A stretch of 5,794 bases of DNA, taken from positions 1 to 5,794 of the forward strand of contig CAZTMX010000183.1 in the NCBI GenBank assembly GCA_964614855.1, given 5' to 3'. The position numbers were made by a program, and so were the translations under genes. Shown here in pieces: positions 1 to 5,093 of the stretch. The DNA is from CAWJHE01 sp964614855. Lineage in GTDB: Bacteria > Chloroflexota > Anaerolineae > Anaerolineales > UBA4823. Under the pieces are notes generated by a model. The model was not told the origin of the DNA. It searched no databases and saw nothing but the letters and a program-made list of their open reading frames with translations. The first letter of the stretch is position 1, and the number at the start of each line of letters is the position of its first letter.

Positions 1-504
1 GAGATTATCCATCAGGAAATCGTGGTATTCCCAAAAAGCATCCTGATCGCCAGCACACTCGCTGGCTTCTGCTGCCCAGTTGGATTCCTCGCCTAAAAAG
101 GTGAAGTGCCAGTAGCCAAAGCGCACATCGCCTGTTTGAACATATTTTTCATCGATCTGACGACCCGCGTCAGCTGCAAATTTGCCGCAGTATGGTCACT
201 GAAAGTCGCTGAATTCGATCAGCGTGATCTTTGCATCGGGATTGCCTTTGAAGTGCCGCATCTGGCTGATCAGAAAATCCATCATTTCTTCAGCGCTTTG
301 CGGAGCCTGCTCCGGCGCAACCACCGCGGGAGCCGTTGCCTGGGCTGATGGCTGTTCAGTTTTGGCTTCGCCTGTCAGGTAAGGGCGTGCGAAATAACCG
401 CCAGCCAGCCCGATAAGCAGCATCACCAGACCGACAACCGGTGTGGCCCAGGAATAGAAATTTATCGTAAACGCCGGGCGAGATTCGCCGGGTTGTCCAT
501 CCAT
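1..504 (-). CDS. Membrane-anchored DsbA-family thiol oxidoreductase, probable selenoprotein (UxxC), 3' end outside window
   Basis: The gene starts at ATG 502-504, with AGGAG at 512-516 about 7 nt upstream. Residues about 17-40 form one hydrophobic segment (signal anchor), followed by an Ala/Pro/Gln-rich linker (about 45-70). From about residue 85 a DsbA-like thioredoxin domain begins with KGNPDAKITLIEFSDFQ. The next codon, residue 103, is TGA. Reading through it gives PYCGKFAADAG and an open frame to the window edge, with family-typical pieces such as GDVRFGYWHF, WAAEASECAGDQ and AFWEYHDFL. The TGA falls exactly where the family has the first Cys of CPYC (second Cys is residue 106). Together with a hairpin just downstream this supports selenocysteine, giving U-P-Y-C. 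The expected role is thiol/disulfide exchange outside the cytoplasmic membrane. Alternatives are a recent nonsense mutation or a single-base error (TGC to TGA). Family assignment is firm; Sec decoding is inference, because selAB/selC are not in this window. Confidence 0.8.
157..173 (-). promoter_or_regulatory. Candidate bacterial SECIS hairpin downstream of the in-frame UGA
   Basis: On the minus-strand RNA a perfect 6-bp stem CUGACG/CGUCAG closes a 5-nt loop, CGGGU. The loop begins 29 nt after the UGA at 196-198, so 28 nt separate them. Published descriptions of bacterial SECIS elements require a stem-loop just after the UGA, roughly 16-37 nt to a small apical loop, with a G in the first two loop bases. 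This element meets those conditions (loop base 2 is G). Below the 6-bp stem a G/A mismatch and one further A-U pair are possible. The element lies inside coding sequence, as expected for bacterial SECIS. Short hairpins of this size also occur by chance, so its support comes from its position relative to the UGA. Confidence 0.6.
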
Positions 505-543
505 ATTACTGCTCCTATCTGCATCAATGCATTTTGGTTTATG

Positions 544-577
544 GGTTCTCGATAAACAGCTCCATCACCTGAGAACC
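544..577. repeat. Inverted repeat in the divergent intergenic region
   Basis: GGTTCTC (544-550) and GAGAACC (571-577) are perfect inverted repeats separated by 20 nt. The right arm overlaps a 10-bp palindrome, ACCTGCAGGT (575-584). The repeat lies between the divergent DsbA-like gene (start at 504) and cinA-C (start at 638). It could be an operator or a hairpin in the 5' leader of the DsbA-like gene. I recognise no known regulator site, and the rest of 505-637 shows only the -10 element listed separately. Confidence 0.35.
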
Positions 578-625
578 TGCAGGTATTCTACCAAATTAAA
601 GAGTAAATCGGGTGGATTGGGCAGG

Positions 626-631
626 TATAAT
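626..631 (+). promoter_or_regulatory. -10 element for cinA-C, implying a leaderless mRNA
   Basis: A perfect TATAAT ends at 631. With the usual 6-nt gap, transcription would start at 638, which is the A of the cinA-C ATG. No Shine-Dalgarno stands between the -10 and the ATG, so a leaderless transcript is the natural reading. No good -35 hexamer is visible 16-18 nt upstream. Confidence 0.5.
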
Positions 632-637
632 ATTTGT

Positions 638-1126
638 ATGATAAATAAACCTTTAGAAGTCATCGTTGGTGAATTATTACGGGAGCGCGGTCTGCGCCTG
701 GCAGTGGCAGAATCATGCACTGGTGGTCTGATCGGTCACAGGATTACCAATATCCCTGGTGCATCGACCTATTACATGGGCAGTGTGACCGCATATGCCT
801 ATGAATCAAAAGTGCGCTTGCTGGGGGTGCGCTGGAGTACGCTGGAAAAATACGGTGCGGTGAGCGAACATACGGTCATAGAGATGGCGCGCGGAGTGCG
901 CAACGCGCTGGCGGCAGATATTGGGCTGGCAGTGAGCGGCATCGCCGGGCCGGGCGGCGGCACCCCCGAAAAACCAGTCGGTTTCACCTGGATCGGGTTG
1001 AGCGCAGGGGATGTCGATGAGGCCTGGTCTTACACCTGGAAGGGCGATAGGGTGCAGGTTAAAGAACAATCCGCCGAGCAGGCATTGCAACTGCTGGCGG
1101 ATTATTTAGCAAGTGAGCAGGGGTAG
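638..1126 (+). CDS. pncC: CinA C-terminal-domain protein, nicotinamide-nucleotide amidohydrolase (PncC type)
   Basis: A 162-residue stand-alone CinA C-terminal domain. This family deamidates nicotinamide mononucleotide to nicotinate mononucleotide in the cytoplasm, recycling NMN into NAD synthesis. Visible signatures are AESCTGG at residues 24-30 (the conserved nucleophile motif), GASTYYMGSVTAYA at 41-54, GAVSEHTV at 73-80, and the glycine-rich GIAGPGGGTPEKPVGFTWIG at 101-120. The length matches the single-domain form; the N-terminal molybdopterin-binding-like domain of full CinA is absent and not encoded upstream. I chose ATG 638 over the upstream in-frame ATG at 527 because the translation between them has no family similarity, and a TATAAT sits 6 nt before 638. 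It converges on metG with only 8 bp between the stop codons. The enzymatic call is from the family; NMN specificity is inferred. Confidence 0.88.
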   Translation: MINKPLEVIVGELLRERGLRLAVAESCTGGLIGHRITNIPGASTYYMGSVTAYAYESKVRLLGVRWSTLEKYGAVSEHTVIEMARGVRNALAADIGLAVSGIAGPGGGTPEKPVGFTWIGLSAGDVDEAWSYTWKGDRVQVKEQSAEQALQLLADYLASEQG

Positions 1127-1134
1127 ATTAGTCT

Positions 1135-2919
1135 TTATTCCCCCAACCTGCCGCGCTCCTCTTCAACAATCGTTGGCTCGAGCTTGCGAAACAAGGGCGC
1201 AGGCTGCACGGTCTTTTGTCCTGGTTGCAGTTGACTCGGAGACCATTGAGGTTTTGTGACACCCGGGCGGTAGCGCAGACCAGTGTGCTCGCCCAGCGAA
1301 TCCTGCACGGTTTGGATGAATTGCTCGCCAAACAGGGGCGTGGTGTATCCAAGATACGCATGCAGTTTTTCGCAAGTAAACGGTAGAAACGGCGAAAATA
1401 GGATCTTGATCGAGTCGATCGCTTTCATTGCAGTATAAATTGATTTTGCTGCTGCTTCTTTATCGGTCTTTATTTCAAACCAAGGCGCAGCCTGGTCAAT
1501 ATATTTATTTACTTCGCTGGCCAAGCGCATGGCTTCACCCAGTGCGGCTCGCAATCGAACGGCTTCCAGGTGTTCGGCGACGCTGGCAAACCCGCTTTCC
1601 ACCACGGACAGGATATGCTCATCTTCGGGTCTGAGTTGACCCGGTTCAGGTACCACACCTTCCCAGTGTTTGTAGGCGAATGAAAGCACGCGGTTTACCA
1701 GGTTACCCCAGGTCGCCACCAGCTCATCGTTGTTACGGCGCAGAAAATCGTTCCAATCCCAGTCGGTATCCTTGCTTTCGGGCATATTGACCGTCAGGTA
1801 ATAGCGCAACGGATCGGGATCATAACGGGTGAGGAAATCCAACCCCCAAACCGCCCAATTGCGGCTGCCCGAGATTTTCTGTCCTTCCAGGTTCATAAAC
1901 TCGTTGGCTGGCACATCGTACGGCAGGGTCAGGCGTGTGCCTTCCTTGCCCAGGAAGAGCTTGCCAAACCATTCACCTGCGCCGATGAGCTGGGCGGGCC
2001 AGATCACGGCATGGAAGGGGATATTGTCCTTACCGATGAAATGGAAGGTCTTTGCATTTGGATTAAACCACCAATTCTCCCAGGCATCTGGCTGTCCGCT
2101 GAGCTGCGCCCATTCCACCGAGGCGGATAGATATCCGATAACAGCTTCAAACCAGACGTACAGACATTTTCCATCCCAGCCTTCTACGGGCACCGGGATA
2201 CCCCAGTCCAGGTCGCGGGTGATGGCGCGCCCGTGCAGCCCTTGCGCCAGGATTTGCCCAAGGGATTGGCGCAGCACGTTTGGCCGCCAATATGCCTCTC
2301 GCTGGCGGATGAATTCCACCACTTCTGGTTCCAATGCGCCCAGGTCCAGGTAATAATGCTCGGTTTCGCGCAACTCGGGTGTGGTGCCGTCGATCTTTGA
2401 GCGCGGGTCGACGATTTGGGTGGCATCCAGTAAGTTTCCGCACCCGTCACACTGATCCCCGCGGGCATTGGGGTAGCCGCACAGGTAACATGTGCCTTCC
2501 ACATAACGGTCTGGTAAGAAGCGGCCCTGGCTGGGGGCAAACCATTGTTGCTGTTTTTCTCTATAGAGAAATTCATTCTTTAATAAAGCCAGGAAGATTG
2601 CTTGCGAGACCTTGAAGTGGTTGTCGGTATGCGTGCTGGTAAAGAGGTCATAATTGATGCCGAGTTTCTGAAAAAGCTCGATGAACCCCGTGTGGTATTT
2701 CTGATAAATCGCTTCGGGGGTGGTGCCATCCGCCTCGGCGCGCACGGTCACGGGTGTGCCGTGGGAATCGGAACCCGATACCATGATCACCTGGTTTCCC
2801 ACCAGCCTGTGGTAGCGTGCGAAAATATCGGCTGGCAAGTGTGAGCCGGTGATGTTGCCCACATGGATATTTGAATTTGCATAGGGCCAGGCAACCGCGA
2901 CAGTTATGAATTCCGACAT
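1135..2919 (-). CDS. metG: Methionyl-tRNA synthetase
   Basis: A 594-residue class I aminoacyl-tRNA synthetase that charges tRNA-Met in the cytoplasm for initiation and elongation. The Rossmann domain opens with VAWPYANSNIHVGN; HVGN (19-22) is the HIGH-motif equivalent, as commonly seen in MetRS. The zinc knuckle in the connective peptide has four Cys (144, 147, 157, 160; CxxC-x9-CxxC). WFEAVIGYLSAS (256-267) and FHFIGKDNIPFHAVIWPA (292-309) are typical of MetRS. The KMSKS position reads KISGS (348-352), so its second Lys is Gly. The anticodon-binding helical domain shows N406 and R410 (GNLVNR) and W480 (QAAPWF), matching known MetRS anticodon contacts. There is no C-terminal EMAPII-like tRNA-binding domain. 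The start is fixed by GGGAGG at 2926-2931, 6 nt from ATG 2917-2919. A transcription terminator and a Met-rich leader ORF lie immediately upstream, which suggests attenuation control. Confidence 0.97.
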   Translation of the reverse strand: MSEFITVAVAWPYANSNIHVGNITGSHLPADIFARYHRLVGNQVIMVSGSDSHGTPVTVRAEADGTTPEAIYQKYHTGFIELFQKLGINYDLFTSTHTDNHFKVSQAIFLALLKNEFLYREKQQQWFAPSQGRFLPDRYVEGTCYLCGYPNARGDQCDGCGNLLDATQIVDPRSKIDGTTPELRETEHYYLDLGALEPEVVEFIRQREAYWRPNVLRQSLGQILAQGLHGRAITRDLDWGIPVPVEGWDGKCLYVWFEAVIGYLSASVEWAQLSGQPDAWENWWFNPNAKTFHFIGKDNIPFHAVIWPAQLIGAGEWFGKLFLGKEGTRLTLPYDVPANEFMNLEGQKISGSRNWAVWGLDFLTRYDPDPLRYYLTVNMPESKDTDWDWNDFLRRNNDELVATWGNLVNRVLSFAYKHWEGVVPEPGQLRPEDEHILSVVESGFASVAEHLEAVRLRAALGEAMRLASEVNKYIDQAAPWFEIKTDKEAAAKSIYTAMKAIDSIKILFSPFLPFTCEKLHAYLGYTTPLFGEQFIQTVQDSLGEHTGLRYRPGVTKPQWSPSQLQPGQKTVQPAPLFRKLEPTIVEEERGRLGE

Positions 2920-2951
2920 GATAAACCTCCCGAAAAGACCGATAGATGTTG

Positions 2952-2984
2952 AAAATAAAAGGGCTGTCCGGTGGTGGACAGCCC
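2952..2984 (-). terminator. Intrinsic terminator (attenuator) in the metG leader
   Basis: On the minus strand GGGCTGTCC (2984-2976), loop ACCACC, and GGACAGCCC (2969-2961) form a perfect 9-bp GC-rich stem, followed directly by TTTTATTTT (2960-2952). It sits between the metG promoter and the metG Shine-Dalgarno (2926-2931), so it would stop transcription before metG unless antiterminated. It is too far (over 200 nt) past the sigma stop, and beyond the metG promoter, to be simply the sigma-gene terminator. Confidence 0.88.
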
Positions 2985-3040
2985 GCAGTTTTCACTTCAC
3001 AGGGAAACTCACCCTGTTTTTTGCGCAATCCTGGCTGCCC
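2976..3040 (-). promoter_or_regulatory. Candidate antiterminator pairing in the metG leader
   Basis: GGGCAGCC (3040-3033, leader codons 30-32) can pair over 8 bp, with one G-U, with GGCUGUCC (2983-2976), the 5' arm of the terminator. The two pairings are mutually exclusive, so forming this one would prevent termination. A small hairpin, ACAGGG/CCCUGU (3017-3012 with 3004-2999), fits in the intervening loop with the leader-ORF stop codon at its tip. The pairings were found by eye; folding energies were not computed. Confidence 0.6.
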
Positions 3041-3128
3041 AATTCGAGGCGCGCAAAGGCATGACCATGGGGCGCATCATAGCCATTGAGTAGCTTGAGA
3101 GAATGGACGGGCAGGATAACGGCATCAT
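3009..3128 (-). CDS. Met-rich leader peptide of metG (candidate attenuation peptide)
   Basis: A 39-codon ORF starts at ATG 3126-3128 (the second codon is also ATG) and stops at TGA 3009-3011. AGGA lies 5 nt before the start, and the start is about 21 nt after the predicted transcription start. Seven of the 39 codons are Met (1, 2, 15, 17, 18, 21, 23). Codons 15-23 read MAMMRPMVM, five Met in nine. The ORF lies entirely between the metG promoter and the metG terminator. Codons 24-37 overlap RNA arms that can form alternative hairpins. It resembles no protein family I recognise and has no membrane segment, so it is probably translated for its codons rather than its product. Slowed decoding at the Met run when charged tRNA-Met is scarce would be the sensing step. 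The reading frame and codons are seen; translation and function are inferred. Confidence 0.65.
   Translation of the reverse strand: MMPLSCPSILSSYSMAMMRPMVMPLRASNWAARIAQKTG
3020..3057 (-). promoter_or_regulatory. Candidate anti-antiterminator hairpin over leader codons 24-37
   Basis: UUUGCGC (3057-3051) and GCGCAAA (3026-3020) form a perfect 7-bp stem whose loop contains GGGCAGCC (3040-3033), the proposed antiterminator strand. A ribosome stalled on the Met codons just upstream would cover the 5' arm, open this stem and free that strand. A second possible competitor is CUGCCC (3114-3109), which pairs perfectly over 6 bp with GGGCAG (3040-3035). Confidence 0.5.
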
Positions 3129-3155
3129 TTTTCCTGTAAATTAAAATCTTGATTA

Positions 3156-3184
3156 AGTCTATAACGTGAAATTCAATTTGTCAA
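3156..3184 (-). promoter_or_regulatory. Sigma-A-type promoter of the metG leader
   Basis: TTGACA (3184-3179, perfect -35), a 17-nt spacer and TAGACT (3161-3156, four of six matches to TATAAT) lie just past the sigma-gene stop (3197-3199). The predicted start of transcription is near 3149. This gives a leader of about 230 nt before metG, long for a simple 5' UTR. Confidence 0.78.
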
Positions 3185-3196
3185 GAGCCGACCTTC

Positions 3197-4360
3197 TCAC
3201 CCCAGGTCGCTCAGCCGGCGCGCACGTCCCGGTTGGCGCAATTGCCGCAGCGCCTTGCCTTCGATTTGGCGGATGCGTTCTCGGGTGAGGCCAAATTTCT
3301 GGCCCACTTCTTCCAGCGTATAAGCCCTATCTTGACCCAGACCAAAACGTAGACGCAGTACGCGGGCTTCACGCGGCGAAAGGGTGGACAGAACTTCTTC
3401 AACGCGTTCACGCAGGATATTCTCATAGGTGATTTGGGCAGGGCTGGGAGAATTTTCGTCCACCACATACGAGCCGATTTCGTTGTCTTCTTCATCACCA
3501 ATTGGGGTTTCAAGAGAAACAGCCGGCTGTGACACTTGCAATATCCAGCGTAATTTGGCAAGCGTTACGTTCAAATCTGCAGCAATCTCTTCATGGGTCG
3601 GTGTGCGTCCGAGCAGCTGTTCCAGGTTTTGTGTGGTTTTATAAATTTGTCGCAGGCGATCTGTCATATGTACTGGCATACGGATGGTTCGCCCCTGATC
3701 GGCAACGGCGCGCGTGATCCCCTGGCGAATCCACCAGGTCGCATAAGTCGAAAAACGAAATCCCCTTTGGTATTCAAATTTCTCAACAGCTCGCATCAGC
3801 CCCAGGTTGCCTTCCTGGATCAGATCCAAAAAAGGCACACCTCGCCCCAGGTATCTCCTGGCGATACTGACGACCAGGCGTGTGTTGGATTTGATCAAGG
3901 TTTCACGTGCAGAGCGACCGTCTTTGATCTGTGCTTCCAATTCCTGGCGCAATAGGGCATCATCCCCGTTGAGTCGGGCAAGTTCAATTCTTGCCTGGGA
4001 GGACTGAGCAATACGCCTGGCAATTGCTTGCTCTTCTTCAAGCGAGAGAAGGGGCGTGAGCGCCATTTCACGCATGTATAAGCTGATCGAATCGTCGATA
4101 GGGATTTGTTCGAGCAAACCAGGATCGCCGGATGGGTTGCCCACATCGAGTGTTTCTTTCTCAACACCATCTGGCTCTACAATTTCAGTGCCGTGCAGGA
4201 CAAGAATTTCAACCAGCCTGGCAAGGCCCGGGTTGTCATGTTCGTAACGCGGGAATAACTCCAGGATATCTTCAAGGGTTAGATATCCCTGAACGGCTGC
4301 CTTATCAAGCAGGGTGTGAAGTATTTGGCTGTTCTGTTCTCTGTTAACCAGAGAAGCCAT
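3197..4360 (-). CDS. rpoD: RNA polymerase sigma factor, RpoD/SigA type
   Basis: A 387-residue sigma-70 family protein that directs RNA polymerase to -35/-10 promoters. Region 1.1-like sequence covers about residues 10-65 (ILHTLLDKAAVQGYLTLEDI onward). Region 1.2 starts at DDSISLYMREM (89-99). Region 2 spans about 152-230, with the core-binding DLIQEGNLGLMRAVEKFEY and the -10-recognising FSTYATWWIRQGITRAVADQ followed by RTIRMPVH. Region 3 follows to about 310. Region 4 (about 324-376) carries the helix-turn-helix YTLEEVGQKFGLTRERIRQI. There is no large insert between regions 1.2 and 2 as in proteobacterial RpoD. The start at ATG 4358-4360 is supported by AGGAGGG (4373-4367), 6 nt away. A region 1.1-like N-terminus favours a primary (group 1) sigma factor, but a group 2 paralogue cannot be excluded. 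The stop is TGA; no terminator follows before the metG promoter, so read-through into the metG leader is possible. Confidence 0.93.
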   Translation of the reverse strand: MASLVNREQNSQILHTLLDKAAVQGYLTLEDILELFPRYEHDNPGLARLVEILVLHGTEIVEPDGVEKETLDVGNPSGDPGLLEQIPIDDSISLYMREMALTPLLSLEEEQAIARRIAQSSQARIELARLNGDDALLRQELEAQIKDGRSARETLIKSNTRLVVSIARRYLGRGVPFLDLIQEGNLGLMRAVEKFEYQRGFRFSTYATWWIRQGITRAVADQGRTIRMPVHMTDRLRQIYKTTQNLEQLLGRTPTHEEIAADLNVTLAKLRWILQVSQPAVSLETPIGDEEDNEIGSYVVDENSPSPAQITYENILRERVEEVLSTLSPREARVLRLRFGLGQDRAYTLEEVGQKFGLTRERIRQIEGKALRQLRQPGRARRLSDLG

Positions 4361-4383
4361 GGATTGCCCTCCTGGCTTTACGA

Positions 4384-4389
4384 ATTATA
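4384..4389 (-). promoter_or_regulatory. -10-like element upstream of the sigma gene
   Basis: A perfect TATAAT on the minus strand in the 52-nt gap between the yceD stop (4413) and the sigma start (4360). Predicted transcription would start near 4377, just ahead of the AGGAGGG Shine-Dalgarno. No convincing -35 is seen at 16-18 nt, so the promoter may be weak, activator-dependent or fortuitous, with the sigma gene otherwise transcribed from the yceD promoter. Confidence 0.4.
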
Positions 4390-4412
4390 AAGCAGTATTG
4401 GTATTTGTAGGT

Positions 4413-4946
4413 TTACCCGGGTAGAGGGTTGTCATTCTCGGATCGCAGATTCTTAAGGATATCCAGACGGGCATCCGTGGTTTCTTCCTGGTGGTCACAT
4501 ATCTCATGATTGAGGTTTTCCCCACATATTGGGCATAATCCCTTGCAGTCTGGGCAGCACAGTGGACTGATTGGAATGGCTAAAAGCATTTCCTCCCTTA
4601 CAATTGGCGCCAGGTTGATTTTGCCATTCTCCGGCAGGATTAAACCCGAATCGGTAACCGAATTGCGATTAAAGGCGTACAATTCAGTAAAATCGGTTTC
4701 TAAGTATTGGTTAAATTCATCCAGGCAACGTACGCATTCCGATTTTACCAGGGCATTCAATCGTACCTGCAGCAGCAATCCTTGGGCAGTCCTGGTGACT
4801 TTGGCTTTGCCTGATATATCTACAAGATCCAGGTCGGGAGGAATATGGACTTCATCGGCCTCAAGCGGAAATTCACGGCTGAAGCCAATCGTTTGGTGAA
4901 CGATAAAACCGATATTGAGGAGGAGAAAATCGTTACGAGCAGGCAA
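4413..4946 (-). CDS. yceD: YceD/DUF177 family protein
   Basis: A 177-residue DUF177 (YceD) protein. The family is widespread in bacteria and plastids, is usually encoded next to ribosomal protein L32 (rpmF), and has been linked to 23S rRNA accumulation/processing. Signatures seen are NIGFIVHQTIGFSREF (11-26), TRTAQGLLLQ (51-60), CVRCLDEF (71-78), and the Cys-rich CCPDCKGLCPICGENLNHEIC (130-150), probably a metal-binding knuckle. The C-terminal DARLDILKNL is also typical. The start is uncertain: the frame is closed by TGA at 4956-4958, and TTG 4944-4946 is the first usable codon, giving a normal-length N-terminus. No strong Shine-Dalgarno precedes it. Downstream is the sigma gene, not rpmF. 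An extended -10 promoter is at 5040-5068. Confidence 0.88.
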   Translation of the reverse strand: MPARNDFLLLNIGFIVHQTIGFSREFPLEADEVHIPPDLDLVDISGKAKVTRTAQGLLLQVRLNALVKSECVRCLDEFNQYLETDFTELYAFNRNSVTDSGLILPENGKINLAPIVREEMLLAIPISPLCCPDCKGLCPICGENLNHEICDHQEETTDARLDILKNLRSENDNPLPG

Positions 4947-5039
4947 TGGAAGGTCTCACATAACGAGATGGTTCAGCAGTTGTTGATTTCACTGGCAGAA
5001 CCTGCAGCAGACAACAGAAAATGTTCGCTTACAATTGTG

Positions 5040-5068
5040 ATTATAACATAGCGGTTTACCCCAAACAA
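5040..5068 (-). promoter_or_regulatory. Extended -10 promoter of yceD
   Basis: On the minus strand TTGTTT (5068-5063), a 17-nt spacer ending in TGT, and a perfect TATAAT (5045-5040). TG one base before the -10 makes it an extended -10 promoter. Transcription would start near 5033, about 85 nt before the yceD start. An 8-bp palindrome, ACAATTGT (5031-5038), lies at the predicted start and could be an operator. The TTATAA core is self-complementary, so a weak divergent promoter for rdgB could overlap it, but no good plus-strand -35 is seen. Confidence 0.65.
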
Positions 5069-5093
5069 CCAGGCTTGTTTTTGTGGAGAGTAA

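Noticed and set aside
196..198. Genome-wide reassignment of TGA (for example to Trp or Gly)
   Set aside because: The sigma gene, rdgB and the leader ORF all end properly at TGA, and the proteins are full length without internal TGA.
106..348. 80-codon plus-strand ORF opposite the DsbA-like gene
   Set aside because: Antisense shadow; the minus strand encodes a clear DsbA-family domain across it.
527..637. N-terminal extension of cinA-C to an upstream in-frame ATG
   Set aside because: The 37 extra residues have no family similarity, and the -10 element at 626-631 lies inside this stretch.
1829..2353. 174-codon plus-strand ORF opposite metG
   Set aside because: Antisense to strongly conserved MetRS sequence; no start signal and no family resemblance.
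2961..2984. Plus-strand terminator at the same hairpin
   Set aside because: The palindrome reads on both strands, but the plus strand has no U-tract directly after it and no plus-strand gene ends nearby.
2648..3028. 126-codon minus-strand ORF across the leader and the metG 5' end
   Set aside because: It runs through the terminator and overlaps metG out of frame, starts from a TTG without Shine-Dalgarno, and looks like a shadow.
2920..3196. T-box or SAM riboswitch upstream of metG
   Set aside because: No T-box antiterminator consensus (UGGNACCGCG-like) and no recognisable SAM-I core are visible. The leader is instead occupied by a Met-rich ORF and simple hairpins.
4845..5051. 68-codon plus-strand ORF across the yceD 5' end and leader
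   Set aside because: Mostly antisense to yceD and its promoter region, with no recognisable product.
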